DNA of 54,981 nucleotides from Natronomonas sp. (GTDB lineage: Archaea; Halobacteriota; Halobacteria; Halobacteriales; Haloarculaceae). The notes below the pieces were generated by a model. That model searched no databases and had not been told where the DNA came from. It was given only the letters and a program-made list of their open reading frames with translations. Shown here in pieces: positions 44,401 through 54,100 of the stretch. Both the position numbers and the translations under genes were made by a program. The stretch covers positions 1 through 54,981 of the forward strand of contig NZ_JAQCNO010000028.1 in the NCBI RefSeq assembly GCF_028274965.1, written 5' to 3'. Position 1 is the stretch's first letter, and every line of letters starts with the position of its first letter.

Positions 44401-45312
44401 TCAGCCCACGTACCCGAGCGACCGGAGCCGCGCCTCGATGTCGGGGTCGACGCCGTCGCGGTCGGTCTCGGGCTCGTAGGTCCGCCCGTCGGTCGCCGTC
44501 GTGCGCGCCCAGGGCACGGAGCGGACCGAGGGGTGCAGACAGCCGACGGGGTGATCGTAGATCCCCCACTCGCCGAGGGCGTCGCCGTGGTCGGCCGTGA
44601 TCGCGACCCGGTCGGCGTCGACGTTCGACAGGAGGAGTTCAACGTCGTCGAGCGCCAACCGGAGGTTGTCGCGGTAGGCCTCCCAGAACCGCTCGGCGTC
44701 GATGCGGTCCTTCCGGAGCGCGTCGACGACGGTGTCGGAGACGGCCGGGCCGAACGGGTCGGCGTCGAACCCCGCGTCCAGGCCGATAAAGGGGTGATGC
44801 GGCTGGACGTAGTGGACGATCAGGCGGTCGGGGTCGGTCTCGCGGGCGGTCCGGATGGCGCGATCGGTGACCGGTCGCGGCGGCACCGTGTCGGCCGTTT
44901 CGTCCCACCCGTAGCGCCACACCTCATCGAGGTCCCGGAAGCGATCGGCGGCGAGCATCCGCTCGGAGAAAACGTTCGCCGTGACGTAGGCGGTGTTCGC
45001 CGTCTCGCGCGCGTACTCATCGGTGAACGTTTTGCCCATCCACTCCTTGGACATGCTCCCGACGGAGGTCATCCGGTCGACGCCGTCGAGGAACGCGTAC
45101 TCGTCGGCGACGGATCGGAGGAGATCGACGCGGCAGGCGTCCAAAACGACGAGGAGGTCCCACTCGCGCTCGTAGACGTTCGTCCCGAGCGAGAGCGGCC
45201 ACGCGAGCCACCACAGACCGGTGTAGAGGTCGTACGCGACGTCGCTGGCGCCCTCGATCCCCCGCTGTCTGACCTTCTTCGCGGAGGTGCGAAGCCAGTC
45301 GTCGAGTCCCAT
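44401..45312 (-). CDS. Sulfatase-like / alkaline phosphatase superfamily hydrolase
   Basis: 303-aa protein. WDLLVVLDACRVDLLRSV carries the metal-binding Asp and an active-site-like DACR, reminiscent of but shorter than the sulfatase CxPxR modification motif. RLIVHYVQPHHPFIGLD and VAITADHGDALGEWGIYDHP provide the second metal site. Haloarchaeal relatives often lie in cell-surface glycan gene clusters, and the next gene is a glycosyltransferase. A phospho- or sulfo-transferase on envelope polymers is plausible. TATA cgataaacc (about 45341-45349) is about 30 nt upstream of ATG 45312. Confidence 0.78.
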   Translation of the reverse strand: MGLDDWLRTSAKKVRQRGIEGASDVAYDLYTGLWWLAWPLSLGTNVYEREWDLLVVLDACRVDLLRSVADEYAFLDGVDRMTSVGSMSKEWMGKTFTDEYARETANTAYVTANVFSERMLAADRFRDLDEVWRYGWDETADTVPPRPVTDRAIRTARETDPDRLIVHYVQPHHPFIGLDAGFDADPFGPAVSDTVVDALRKDRIDAERFWEAYRDNLRLALDDVELLLSNVDADRVAITADHGDALGEWGIYDHPVGCLHPSVRSVPWARTTATDGRTYEPETDRDGVDPDIEARLRSLGYVG

Positions 45313-45401
45313 CGTCCCCCCGGACGCGCCACCGACGTAACGGTTTATCGGTATCGTCCACAAGAGAAAAGTTGATTTGGGAGCGCGGGAGCGTTCTTGG
45401 T

Positions 45402-46688
45402 ATGGAACTGCCGGATCGGAGCCGTATCGCCGAACGGGTCGCCACCGCAGCCGGGATCGTCGGGCTGCTGTTCGTGGGATACGTGACCGGGATGGACATC
45501 TGGACGCTGACGGTCACCCCGATCGTTGCGCCGATCGCGTTCTTCGAGGGCCAGGTGTATCTCGGGCTGTTCAGCCTCGTCATCGGCGTCTCCGGACTCC
45601 TGTTGGTCGGCGACATCTGGCGGCCGACCGACCGGACGGCCGCGCCGACGGCCGGCCCGCCGGTCCGGGCGATCGTGCCGGCGTACGACGAGGCGGACGT
45701 CGTCGCGGCGAGCGTCGAGAGCCTCCTCGCCAACGAGTACTCCCCCCTTGGGGTGACGGTCGTCGTCGAGCCGGACGACGAGCCGACCCGCAAACGCGCG
45801 ATGGAGCTGGCCGGCCGGTACGCCTCCGTCGAGTGTTTGATCAACGAGCGGCCCGGGTCGAAGGCGAACGCGATCAACTGCGCCGTCGAGCGCTGCGAGG
45901 AGGAGTACTTCGTCGTCTTCGACGCCGACGAGCGGGCCTCCGAGACGTTCGTCGCCGGAGCGATGGCGGAGTTGACCGGAGAGACAGACGTGTTTCAGGG
46001 GCGGCGGGTCCCGCGGCCCTCGGGGGCGATCGACACGCTCGCGTACTGCGAGCGCATCGTCGTCCAGACCGGCTACCTGCTCGGCGAACTCGCCGGGTTC
46101 ACCCACTGTCAGAGCTCCGCGACGGGGTTCACGCGCGACGCCTTCGAGACGGTCGGGGGCTACGCGGACGTGCTGACGGAGGACATCTACTTTTCGCACC
46201 AGTGCTACGAGGCCGGGCTGACGGTGACGCGGAACCGCCACTGCACGAGCACGATGGAGGCGCCGCACAGCCTGCGGGACCTCTGGGGACAGCGCAAGCG
46301 GTGGCGGATCGGCCACGTGCAGGTGTCGCACCTCCGCATCCGCGAGGCGCTCAGCGGCGATCCGACGCCGCAGGACCTCGTCGCGGTCGGGCGGGCCGTC
46401 GGCGCGATGGTGGCCGGCGGCGTGTTGGTCGTGTTGAGCGCGCACGTCCTCCTGTTGTCCGTTCTGGGCGTCATGACCGCCGCGGTTCCGCTCGCCGCGA
46501 TCTTCGGGCTGATACTCGGGGTCTGGAGCAAGGACGCCTACGACGGCCGGGTTGGGCTGCTCGCCTGGACCGTTGCGCTCGCGCCGTTAGTCTATCTGGG
46601 CCACGGGCTGTTGACCGCGAAGGCGCTCTTCGAGTACGCGCTCACCTGGGACGGGGAGTGGTACCAGGTGACGAAGAGTGGCGCCTGA
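45402..46688 (+). CDS. Membrane-bound family 2 glycosyltransferase
   Basis: 428-aa GT2 enzyme. Two N-terminal membrane segments (about 15-35 and 43-65), then the catalytic domain: AIVPAYDEADVVAASVESLLAN, EYFVVFDADERASETFV (DxD metal/nucleotide site), ATGFTRDAFETVGGYADVLTEDIYFS (ED acid-base) and QRKRWRIGH (QxxRW). Two or three C-terminal helices follow. The architecture is that of processive polysaccharide or polyprenyl-sugar synthases. The following flippase-like gene starts 3 nt later, suggesting a surface-glycan pathway. Confidence 0.9.
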   Translation: MELPDRSRIAERVATAAGIVGLLFVGYVTGMDIWTLTVTPIVAPIAFFEGQVYLGLFSLVIGVSGLLLVGDIWRPTDRTAAPTAGPPVRAIVPAYDEADVVAASVESLLANEYSPLGVTVVVEPDDEPTRKRAMELAGRYASVECLINERPGSKANAINCAVERCEEEYFVVFDADERASETFVAGAMAELTGETDVFQGRRVPRPSGAIDTLAYCERIVVQTGYLLGELAGFTHCQSSATGFTRDAFETVGGYADVLTEDIYFSHQCYEAGLTVTRNRHCTSTMEAPHSLRDLWGQRKRWRIGHVQVSHLRIREALSGDPTPQDLVAVGRAVGAMVAGGVLVVLSAHVLLLSVLGVMTAAVPLAAIFGLILGVWSKDAYDGRVGLLAWTVALAPLVYLGHGLLTAKALFEYALTWDGEWYQVTKSGA

Positions 46689-46691
46689 GCC

Positions 46692-47714
46692 GTGGTCGAG
46701 GCGTCCGGATCGTTCCGCCCGGGGCGAACGACCGCGCTGAAGACGGCGATCGGGTTCGCCGTCGCGATCGGGCTCATCTACGCGCTCGGCGCCGTCATCG
46801 GCTGGGAGCGGACGCTCCAGCGGCTCCGGGGCGCGCGGTTGGCGTGGGTCGGGGCCGCCTGTCTCTCGACGATCGCCTGCCTGGCCGCCTGGGGGAAGTC
46901 CTGGCAGGTCGTCTTGGAGGCGCTCGACGTCTCCGTCGAGTACCGACGGCTCTTCGTGACCACGCTGGCCGCGACGTTCGCGAACTACGTGACGCCGATG
47001 GGAAACGCCGGCGGGGAGCCGTTCGTCGCGTACGTGCTCGCCCGCGATACGGGTGCGACCTACGAGGAGAGCCTCGCGAGCGTCGTGACGAGCGACGTGA
47101 TCAGGCTGCTTCCGTTCTTCACCGCCGGCGGCGTCGGGACGGGGTACGTGCTGTTGCGGACCGAACTGCCCGGCGGCGTCGAGCGCTTCGCGTACCTCCT
47201 CATCGCCCTGGCCGTCGGGCTGCCGCTGCTCGTCGTGTTCGGGTGGTCCTTTCGGGGGCGGCTCCGCGAGTGGGTGCTTCGGGCGCTCGCCCCGGTTTCG
47301 CGCCGGAGCGACCGGGTCAGCCTCGAGTCCGCCCGCGAGCGGATCGACAGCCTGTATGAGTCGATGGAGATCATCGCCGGGTCCCGCCGGGCGCTGGCCG
47401 CCGCCATCGCGTACGCCTACGTCGGGTGGATCCTCTTTGCGCTCCCGCTGTATTTCGCCGGGCTCGCGCTCGGAACGCCGGTGGCGTTCGCGCTCGTGTG
47501 CTTTCTCGTCCCCGTCAGCGTCGTCGCCGGATCGACGCCGCTGCCCGGCGGGCTGGCGGCGATCGAGGGCACGCTGGTCGCCCTTTTGACCGCGCTGACC
47601 GCGATGACGACGGCGGATTCGCTGGCCGTTACGACGCTCTATCGGCTGGCGAGTTACTGGCTCGTGGTCGGCGTCGGCGGGCTCGCCGGGCTGTGGGTGC
47701 TCCGGCGGGTGTAA
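46692..47714 (+). CDS. LPG synthase transmembrane-region (UPF0104/YbhN) family protein
   Basis: 340-aa protein with about eight hydrophobic helices and the family signature in TLAATFANYVTPMGNAGGEPFVAYVLARDTG and SVVAGSTPLPGGLAAIEGTLVALLTAL. These proteins are related to the membrane half of MprF and act in lipid or glycan transfer; in haloarchaea they adjoin glycosyltransferases. Start is GTG 46692, 3 nt after the GT2 stop, so the two are cotranscribed. No soluble aminoacyl-transfer domain is present. Confidence 0.87.
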   Translation: MVEASGSFRPGRTTALKTAIGFAVAIGLIYALGAVIGWERTLQRLRGARLAWVGAACLSTIACLAAWGKSWQVVLEALDVSVEYRRLFVTTLAATFANYVTPMGNAGGEPFVAYVLARDTGATYEESLASVVTSDVIRLLPFFTAGGVGTGYVLLRTELPGGVERFAYLLIALAVGLPLLVVFGWSFRGRLREWVLRALAPVSRRSDRVSLESARERIDSLYESMEIIAGSRRALAAAIAYAYVGWILFALPLYFAGLALGTPVAFALVCFLVPVSVVAGSTPLPGGLAAIEGTLVALLTALTAMTTADSLAVTTLYRLASYWLVVGVGGLAGLWVLRRV

Positions 47715-47780
47715 AGGCGGGGTGTTTCAGGGACGGACGAGCGCCGAGGCGTTTATTTGATCGCCATTAGAGGGTAGCGT

Positions 47781-48884
47781 ATGGACGAGAAACGCTTCGT
47801 CGTCGCGTGTTTCGGGCTTCTCGTGGCGGTCATCGCGGGGTATCTCGCCTACCGGTTCGTCGCGGCGATCACCGTGTCGGTCTTTCTGTACTACTCGACG
47901 CGGCGGTTTTACAACGCGCTCGGCCGGTTTCGGCTGCCGAGGCGGGTCCGGGCGGTGCTCACCATATCGGTGTTGGCCGTTCCGCTCGTGGTCCTTCTCA
48001 GTTACACGCTCGTGTTGGTCGCCGTCGAGGCCCGGAGTTTCATACAGACGTACCCGGTGTTCGAGGCCACGCCGAACAGCGTCGCGTGGTTCGACGGCAT
48101 CGGCGAGCTCCCCGAGCTGTCGATCACCGGGCTCCTAGAGGCGTATCGCGGCGGCGACTTCGACGCGTTCATCGGGTTCGTACGGGAGCACGCCGCCTTC
48201 CTGACGAGCCTCGTCACCGGGTTTCTGTTGAACGTGCTCATCGTGGCGGTCGTGACGTACTACCTCCTCATCGACGGCGGGAAGTTCCGCTCGTGGCTGT
48301 TGCGGTTTGACGACGACGCCATCGCCAGGCAGTACTTCGAGGCCGCCGACGAGGAGTTGGAGGCGGTGCTCTTCGGGAACCTGCTGAACGTCATCGTCAT
48401 CTCGATCATCGCGATCGTCGCGTTCATCGGGTACAACACCGTTGCGCCGTCGGCCGCCGAGGTGCCCTACCCGGCGCTCGCAGGGGCGCTGACGGGGGTG
48501 GCGAGCCTGATCCCGGTCGTCGGCATGAAGATCGTGTACCTCCCGCTCGCGGCGGTCGCGGCCGTCCCGGTCGCGTTCGGCGGGGACCCGGCGCTTTTGA
48601 CTTACGTCGCCGGCTTTCTCCTTCTGTCGGTCGTCGTCGTCGACACGATCCCGGATCTCGTCTTGCGGCCCTACCTCAGTGGCAAGCGGACCCACGTCGG
48701 TCTCCTGATGCTCGCGTACATCTTCGGTCCGGTCGTGCTGGGGTTCTACGGGCTGTTTTTCGCTCCGATCGTCCTCGTGTTGGGGCTAACCTTCGCCGAT
48801 ACGGCGCTTCCGCGGCTGCTCGGTGCGGACGCGACGGACCCCGGGCCGCCGCCGAGTCAGTCCGAACTCGACGAGTTCCGCTGA
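47781..48884 (+). CDS. AI-2E family transporter (YdiK/PerM-like)
   Basis: 367-aa membrane protein of the AI-2E/PerM family, exporters or permeases of uncertain substrate (some are Na/H antiporters). Hydrophobic helices at the N-terminus flank an extracytoplasmic-type insertion (FIQTYPVFEATPNSVAWFDGIGELPELSI). The conserved C-terminal core has GALTGVASLIPVVGMKIVYLPLAAVA, VVVVDTIPDLVLRPYLSGKRTHVGLLMLAYIFGPVVLGFYGLFFAPIVLVL. TATA gtttatttga (47751-47760) puts the transcript start at the ATG. Confidence 0.9.
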   Translation: MDEKRFVVACFGLLVAVIAGYLAYRFVAAITVSVFLYYSTRRFYNALGRFRLPRRVRAVLTISVLAVPLVVLLSYTLVLVAVEARSFIQTYPVFEATPNSVAWFDGIGELPELSITGLLEAYRGGDFDAFIGFVREHAAFLTSLVTGFLLNVLIVAVVTYYLLIDGGKFRSWLLRFDDDAIARQYFEAADEELEAVLFGNLLNVIVISIIAIVAFIGYNTVAPSAAEVPYPALAGALTGVASLIPVVGMKIVYLPLAAVAAVPVAFGGDPALLTYVAGFLLLSVVVVDTIPDLVLRPYLSGKRTHVGLLMLAYIFGPVVLGFYGLFFAPIVLVLGLTFADTALPRLLGADATDPGPPPSQSELDEFR

Positions 48885-49017
48885 GCGAGGCCCGCCGGGG
48901 GCCGCGGGAGGGACGTTCCGGTTTCGTATCTCGGCATACGGTTTATCATGCGGGTCCGGGCCGCGACGGCCGGCGCTATCAGAAAGATACAATCCCCTGG
49001 GAACGCCAGTACCGCGC

Positions 49018-49182
49018 ATGGCGCTCTCGAAGACGGCCGACTGCCCCGAGTGCGACGGGTCGGAGTTCTACAAGGCGGCGAGCATGCGCGTCCAACTCGG
49101 GACGAAACAGAAGTGGCACTGCACCGACTGCGGGTACGGGTTCGTCACGATCAACGGGATCGACACCTCGATAGAGGGCTGA
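49018..49182 (+). CDS. Small zinc-ribbon protein (DUF7838-like)
   Basis: 54-aa protein with two CxxC pairs, CPECDGSEFYK and WHCTDCGYGFVTINGID, spaced as a zinc beta-ribbon. Haloarchaea encode many such single-domain ribbons, of unknown function. ATG 49018 is about 32 nt after the TATA-like agatacaatc (48983-48992), consistent with a leaderless transcript. Confidence 0.8.
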   Translation: MALSKTADCPECDGSEFYKAASMRVQLGTKQKWHCTDCGYGFVTINGIDTSIEG

Positions 49183-49422
49183 ACCGGGGGTAGGCCCGCG
49201 TTCGGTCTGCGGCCTCCGGTTGAGGCCGGCCGCCCTCCGGTCGGACACCGTAGGACGCTGTGTTGATCGCGTCCCACGGGGCCCCACGGAGGTTCGCTTC
49301 GGGTGGTGGCCTCACAGTGAGGGCGCGCCCGGAACCCACCGGAGGCGAGGCGGAACTCGGCGGAGCCACCGTCGGCCGAACCGCGCGTTCGCCGAACGTC
49401 GGGGAACGCTCCGGAGGGAGCT
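49183..49422. other. Unassigned GC-rich intergenic stretch
   Basis: 240 nt with no ORF I can support. It contains several short inverted repeats (for example GGGGCCCC at about 49278-49285 and CCGG-aaccca-CCGG at about 49329-49342). I do not recognise an RNA family in it. A small structured RNA or transposon debris cannot be excluded. Confidence 0.3.
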
Positions 49423-49689
49423 TCAACCGTCGCTGTGGGTTTCGAGCGCCTCGTCGAGTATCTTGTCTATCACGCCGACGACGGGCAGGTACTCTTCGAA
49501 GGCGGTCGCGATCGTCCCGTAGTAGCTCTCCGGGAGCCCGGACTGATCGACGTCGTACGTCTTGATGAAGTAGTCCCGCTTGTTGCCCTTGTTCGTTATG
49601 TCGCGGGCCTCGAACAGCGGTTGCAGTTCCCGCTGCCACCGATCGCTGTTGTACAGTCGGTGGAACTCATCGCGCAGCGGGACGTTCAT
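49423..49689 (-). CDS. Hypothetical protein, second of an overlapping pair
   Basis: 88 aa from the ATG at 49689, which overlaps the stop of the upstream ORF as ATGA. The sequence (RDEFHRLYNSDRWQRELQPLFEARDITNKGNKRDYFIKTYDVDQ … EEYLPVVGVIDKILDEALETH) is protein-like, with balanced hydrophobic residues, but I do not recognise it. Either a coupled partner of the upstream ORF or the 3' half of one gene split by a frameshift. Confidence 0.5.
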   Translation of the reverse strand: MNVPLRDEFHRLYNSDRWQRELQPLFEARDITNKGNKRDYFIKTYDVDQSGLPESYYGTIATAFEEYLPVVGVIDKILDEALETHSDG

Positions 49690-49952
49690 CGAGGAGCGCA
49701 ACCGGTGGTGAGCGTCCCGCGGCTGAACGACCCCGTCCGGCGGATCATGTGGTTGAAAAACAGCCGGAAGCCCGTATCGCCGTAGGTGTCCCCGATCGTC
49801 GACGTGGGCTCGAGGTTCTCGTCGTCCAGCCACCACCCGCGCCGACAGATCGTACCCGATTCCGCCGATCCCTCGTAGATCCACCGCTCGTCGGTCCAGC
49901 GCTCGTCGTCGACCTCGTCGCGGCACCTATAAACCGCATAGCGCAATATCAA
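49686..49952 (-). CDS. Hypothetical protein, probably 5'-truncated
   Basis: Up to 88 codons, ending at a TGA that overlaps the next ATG. WTDERWIYEGSAESGTICRRGWWLDDENLEPTSTIGDTYGDTGFRLFFNHMIRRTG is a convincing protein segment. No good start exists: only a TTG at the point where base composition shifts, and a TATA-like gtttatagg lies inside the frame. Possibly the N-terminus was cut off when the adjacent A/T-richer DNA was inserted. Function unknown. Confidence 0.45.
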   Translation of the reverse strand: MILRYAVYRCRDEVDDERWTDERWIYEGSAESGTICRRGWWLDDENLEPTSTIGDTYGDTGFRLFFNHMIRRTGSFSRGTLTTGCAPR

Positions 49953-50334
49953 ATCAGGTCGCCAGAAGATGAGACTGGTTGTCTCAATGCATACGGATCT
50001 GACACTGATTTCTTTACACAGGGTCTCTCGATCAGTCGGGCCCGTGAGTTAATTTGAGCGCGTCGTCGATCTCGCCCATTGTCGAGTCGTCGAGACTGCC
50101 AGCCACCGGATGGATTCGGTTCTCGACAGACACGACTCGAATTTGCTCAAGCCGCACGAAGTGGTCTTTCTCAAACAGTGAGTCCGACGCTTCCACAAGT
50201 AACGCCAATCACCTCGTCAAGAAGTGAGAACGATGATGCCCAACCGAGGACTTGTTCTATCCGACATACTACGGTCGGTAGCCGCCGAAGCTTACAATAT
50301 ACACTGAGCATTGAACGGAACGGATAAAACGATA
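49953..50334. other. Gene-poor A/T-richer segment at the island edge
   Basis: Apart from the toxin remnant at 50032-50208, no gene is supported in this stretch. Base composition falls abruptly from the very GC-rich DNA to its left. No tRNA gene or clear attachment repeat is visible at the junction near 49950. Confidence 0.45.
50032..50208 (-). pseudogene. Remnant of a MazF/PemK-type toxin C-terminus
   Basis: Minus-strand reading gives ALLVEASDSLFEKDHFVRLEQIRVVSVENRIHPVAGSLDDSTMGEIDDALKLTHGPD then TGA. This fits the last third of MazF/PemK toxins: a V/CxDQIRTV-like core and a terminal (L/M)xE(I/V)DxALKL helix. It has no start codon, and a TGA lies immediately upstream in frame. The preceding 120 nt contain protein-like pieces in other frames, but the N-terminal RNase half is not recoverable. 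A decayed toxin-antitoxin locus is the simplest reading. Confidence 0.5.
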
Positions 50335-51036
50335 TCAACACCTGGGAGTTTGCGTGATGAGAATAAACGGATCGCGCTCGCGATTGGAGTCGGCGACGTC
50401 TCCGGCGACCGCCTCGATGAGTCGGCGATGAACTTCTCTGGCTGCTCGTCCCTCGTCCGGGCTCAGGTAGTGGAGCCCGCCCAGCTCCGTCCAGAAATCA
50501 CCGTCAAGCCAAAAGAGTGTCTCATCGTTCGACTGGTGGACGATGTCGCCGTTACCGGTCAGTCCCTCGGTGTCGAGTTGACGACCCGAGAACTGAGCGC
50601 GTGCCAGCACCGCCACAAGCTGCCGGCGTGAAATGGATGCATGAACAGCAACATCGTCGATCAGACTCCCGAAGTAGGCTTCGACAGTATCAATCGTTTG
50701 GGAGAACTCATCAAGCGTAACGGAATCTAACGGTATTGTATCTCTTGGTACTTCTCGAGTTTCCCAAGATCGAGAGCCCCTAAGTAATACGTCAGATGCA
50801 AGGTTGAGTTCAATACTATCCGCCGTTCGACAGTACTGTGTTCTATCCCCGCTCTCGTCCGCAGTGATCTCTTCTAAATACACATTCTCAGAGAGTTCCT
50901 TCACACGTCTGTAACAGGTGGCAATCGGGATATCTAGCTCTTGACTCAGCCAGCTAACTGATCGCGGTTGCCTCGCCGCCCGCAGTATATCTACGCTGTA
51001 TTTCTGCCCGAGTACCTCAACTGCTTCCGTCGACAT
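50335..51036 (-). CDS. Winged-helix transcriptional regulator (ArsR-like)
   Basis: 233 aa from ATG 51036. An N-terminal winged helix-turn-helix (EVLGQKYSVDILRAARQPRSVSWLSQELDIPIATCYRRVKELSENVYLEEI) is followed by about 150 residues without a named domain, including WLDGDFWTELGGLHYL. The longer open frame to 51189 is rejected because a minus TATA (taaatatagg, 51074-51083) sits inside it about 40 nt before this ATG. It is divergent from the sensor kinase and may regulate it and itself through the palindrome between them. Codon use is less GC-biased than in the rest of the window. Confidence 0.75.
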   Translation of the reverse strand: MSTEAVEVLGQKYSVDILRAARQPRSVSWLSQELDIPIATCYRRVKELSENVYLEEITADESGDRTQYCRTADSIELNLASDVLLRGSRSWETREVPRDTIPLDSVTLDEFSQTIDTVEAYFGSLIDDVAVHASISRRQLVAVLARAQFSGRQLDTEGLTGNGDIVHQSNDETLFWLDGDFWTELGGLHYLSPDEGRAAREVHRRLIEAVAGDVADSNRERDPFILITQTPRC

Positions 51037-51085
51037 CTTGTTACCACAATTGATTCTCAGTGCTGAATAACTGTACCCTATATTT

Positions 51086-51111
51086 ATCGGCCTAATTCTA
51101 TTGGGGCCGAT
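51086..51111. promoter_or_regulatory. Inverted repeat between the regulator and sensor-kinase promoters
   Basis: ATCGGCC (51086-51092) and GGCCGAT (51105-51111), extended to 8 bp by T51085/A51112, are separated by 12 nt. The dyad lies beside the minus-strand TATA (51074-51083) and upstream of the plus-strand TATA-like aaacataata (51133-51142). It is well placed for a divergent autoregulatory operator. Confidence 0.5.
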
Positions 51112-51166
51112 ATGAAATGGTTCTCTAAGCGAAAACATAATACAGCGGAACAGCAACATCGGATGT

Positions 51167-54100
51167 ATGAGCGATGGAGACGCGTACACGGAACATACCC
51201 CCGCGGGACTTCTCGAATTGTCTTCGGAACTGAATCAAGCTGATTCTATCGAGAGCGTCTCTGTCGTTGCTGTCCGAATGTTGGATCTCAATTTTGATGC
51301 GCCTCTTTCGGCGATCTGGGAATACGATGAGGAGGGAAACGAACTCCACCCAATCGCCGAATCAACTGAGGCACAAGAGGTGATCGGCGATGCACCTATC
51401 CTTCCAGTTGACTCTCTCGCCGGGCGTGTGTACAGACAGAATCGTCCGGAAGCGTTCGACGATGTCCACGAGGCCGACGGCACGTATAATTCAGACACCC
51501 CGATTCGGAGCGAAATTCTCGTGCCAATTTCAGACTTCGGCGTCTTGAGTGTCGGAGCCACTGAAGTGGATGCGTTTACCGAGAAAGACTCAGAACTGGC
51601 GAAACTCGTCGTCTCGAATCTCGAACCTGTAATTTCACGAATCCGACACTTCGAGGAGTTACAGGCTGAACGTGATTGGACACACACGTTGTTTGAAGGC
51701 TCCAACGATGCCATTTTCATTAGTGATTCAGATGCGAATTTCGTCCGAGTGAATCAGGCTGCTTGCGAGTTAACTGGCTATGAGCGAGAGGAACTCCTTT
51801 CGATGCGTATTCCCGATCTTCACGAAGGGGTCGACTTACATGCCTATCGGGACTACCACGCCCAAATTTTAGCTGGCGAACCAGCAACCACTGACGCAAA
51901 ACTGCTTCGGAGCGACGACAGTAAGATTGATGTGGAGTTCTCGAACCGTCGGATCAAGCGCGATGGGACGGCCTACATGCATACCGTTGCGAGAGATGTG
52001 ACGGAACAGCGGGAACGCCGGCGTCGTCTGGAGTCATTTAATTCAGCTATCGAGAACGCGAGTGATGGGATTGCTATTTTGGAGAACGAGGAGTACACGT
52101 ACGTTGATCAAACGCATGCCGAAATGTACGGGTTCGAGGACAAAGATGAGTTACTGGGGCAGACTTGGCATGAGTTGTACACCGATCCCGTCGAGGTCGA
52201 GCGCATAGAGGATGAGGCGCTTTCAGCGCTCCGATCTGATGGAGAGTGGAGAGGCACTGTAACTGCATCTCCAGAAGGCAAGGGAGAATTTCCGACCGAA
52301 CTATCGCTGACACGCTTGGAAGACGACCGAATCGTCTGTGTCGTCCGTGACGTGTCCGAAAAATATCGGCGTCAGGCGGAACTTCGGGAGAACGAGCGGC
52401 GCTTCGAGTCGGTGTTCGAAGATCCTGAGATGCTGGTGGGCCTATTAGAAACTGATGGCGGAGTGATCGATATCAATGAAACGGCACTCGACTACGCTTC
52501 GAACGACAAATCCGATATCTTGGGGGAGCCGTTCTGGGAAGGAGACTGGTGGTCGCATTCCTCGGACCTACAGGAAGATCTAAAGGACTGGATCGAACGA
52601 GCGGCTGCTGGCGAGTATATCAGCTATCAAGCTGAACACCCGGATCAGGACGGTGACAGTCGGTTCATTATGGGTACAATCCGTCCCGTGGCAGGGGAAT
52701 CAGGGGTCGAATCGCTCGTTGTTTCCGGTCGTGACATAACTCCTCGTGAGCAGCGCCGTCGCGAACTAGAGACGTTCCAGCAGGCTGTCGAGGATGCGAG
52801 AGACGGCTTCGCTATCCTCGAGGATGGAGAATACACCTACATCGACGAGACACACGTGGATATGTATGAATTCGATGATACTGACCAACTCCTCGGGAAC
52901 TCCTGGCGGATGCTCTATGACGAAGATGAGGTAGAGCGTCTCGAGTCGGAAGTCTTCCCTGCGCTTGAGTCGGAGGGCCACTGGCGGGGGAAGGTAACCG
53001 GATCCCAACCGGACGGGAGCACATTCCCGGCTGATCTCTCTTTGAGCGTCATCGACGATGGTCCCCTCGTTTGTACTGTGCGCGATCGGACTGCACAACG
53101 AGAACGGGAGCGTGAACTCGAACTCAAGGAGCAAGCGATCGACTCGTCGAACGTTGGGGTCATGATCACCGACTCACAGCGAGAAGACAACCCGATCGAG
53201 TACATAAATGACGGGTTCACTGACATTACCGGCTACCAGGAGGACGACGCCTTGGGTCGTAATCCACGTTTCCTCCAGGGGCCCGGGACAGACCCAGACG
53301 AACTTTCGAAACTTCGAGAGGCGATTGCGGCCGGTGAACCGGTGACGGTAGAGCTGAAAAACTACCGAAAGGACGGGAGTGAATACTGGAATCGGTTGTC
53401 TGTTACGCCAGTCACTGATGCAGATGGGGCGCTTTCGAAGTTTATTGGCATACAGCAGGACGTAACAGGCCGGAGGCAACGGACTCGGAGCCTGGCAGAA
53501 CAGAACCGGAAACTCGAATTGGTTCTTTCTGGAACGGGCACTGGTATTGCAGAGTGGAGGCTTGAGACGGATCGGATGTCATTCGACGAAACGCTTGTCG
53601 AGTTATTTGGCCACGATCCGGACAACGAAGAGGAGTTCTTGCGGACTGTCGCGCCGGAAGATCGGGACCGTGTTCGTGATTTACTGGACCAACTCGGTGA
53701 CATCAGTAGCTTATCTGTGGAGTTCAGGGTCATTGATACGGACGGACAAACACGATGGGTACACACGGACGCTGTTCTGAGACACGATGACGAAGGTGAA
53801 CGGAAGCTGATCGCGATTGCCACGGACATAACGGAGCAAAAACGACGGATTCGGCAGATTCAACAGGAGCGGAAGCGATTTGAGATTCTCTCGGAAAGTC
53901 TCGAAGAATATGCCTTTGTACTACTCGATGACGATGGACGGATCGACGGCTGGAACGACGGAGCAGCCGACATCTTTGGATATGACGAAGGAACTGCAAT
54001 TGGTATGCCAGTAGCGGAGTTACACCCTGAACAGGAGCAAAAGCGTGGGATTGCTGATCGGCTATTAACACAGGCATCACTCGCGGGAGAAAGTGCCCAC

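Noticed and set aside
49183-49422. 7S/SRP RNA, RNase P RNA or tRNA in the GC-rich gap
   Set aside because: I looked for their conserved cores (for example the ACAGAA and GGAAG-type segments, or a T-loop) and did not find them.
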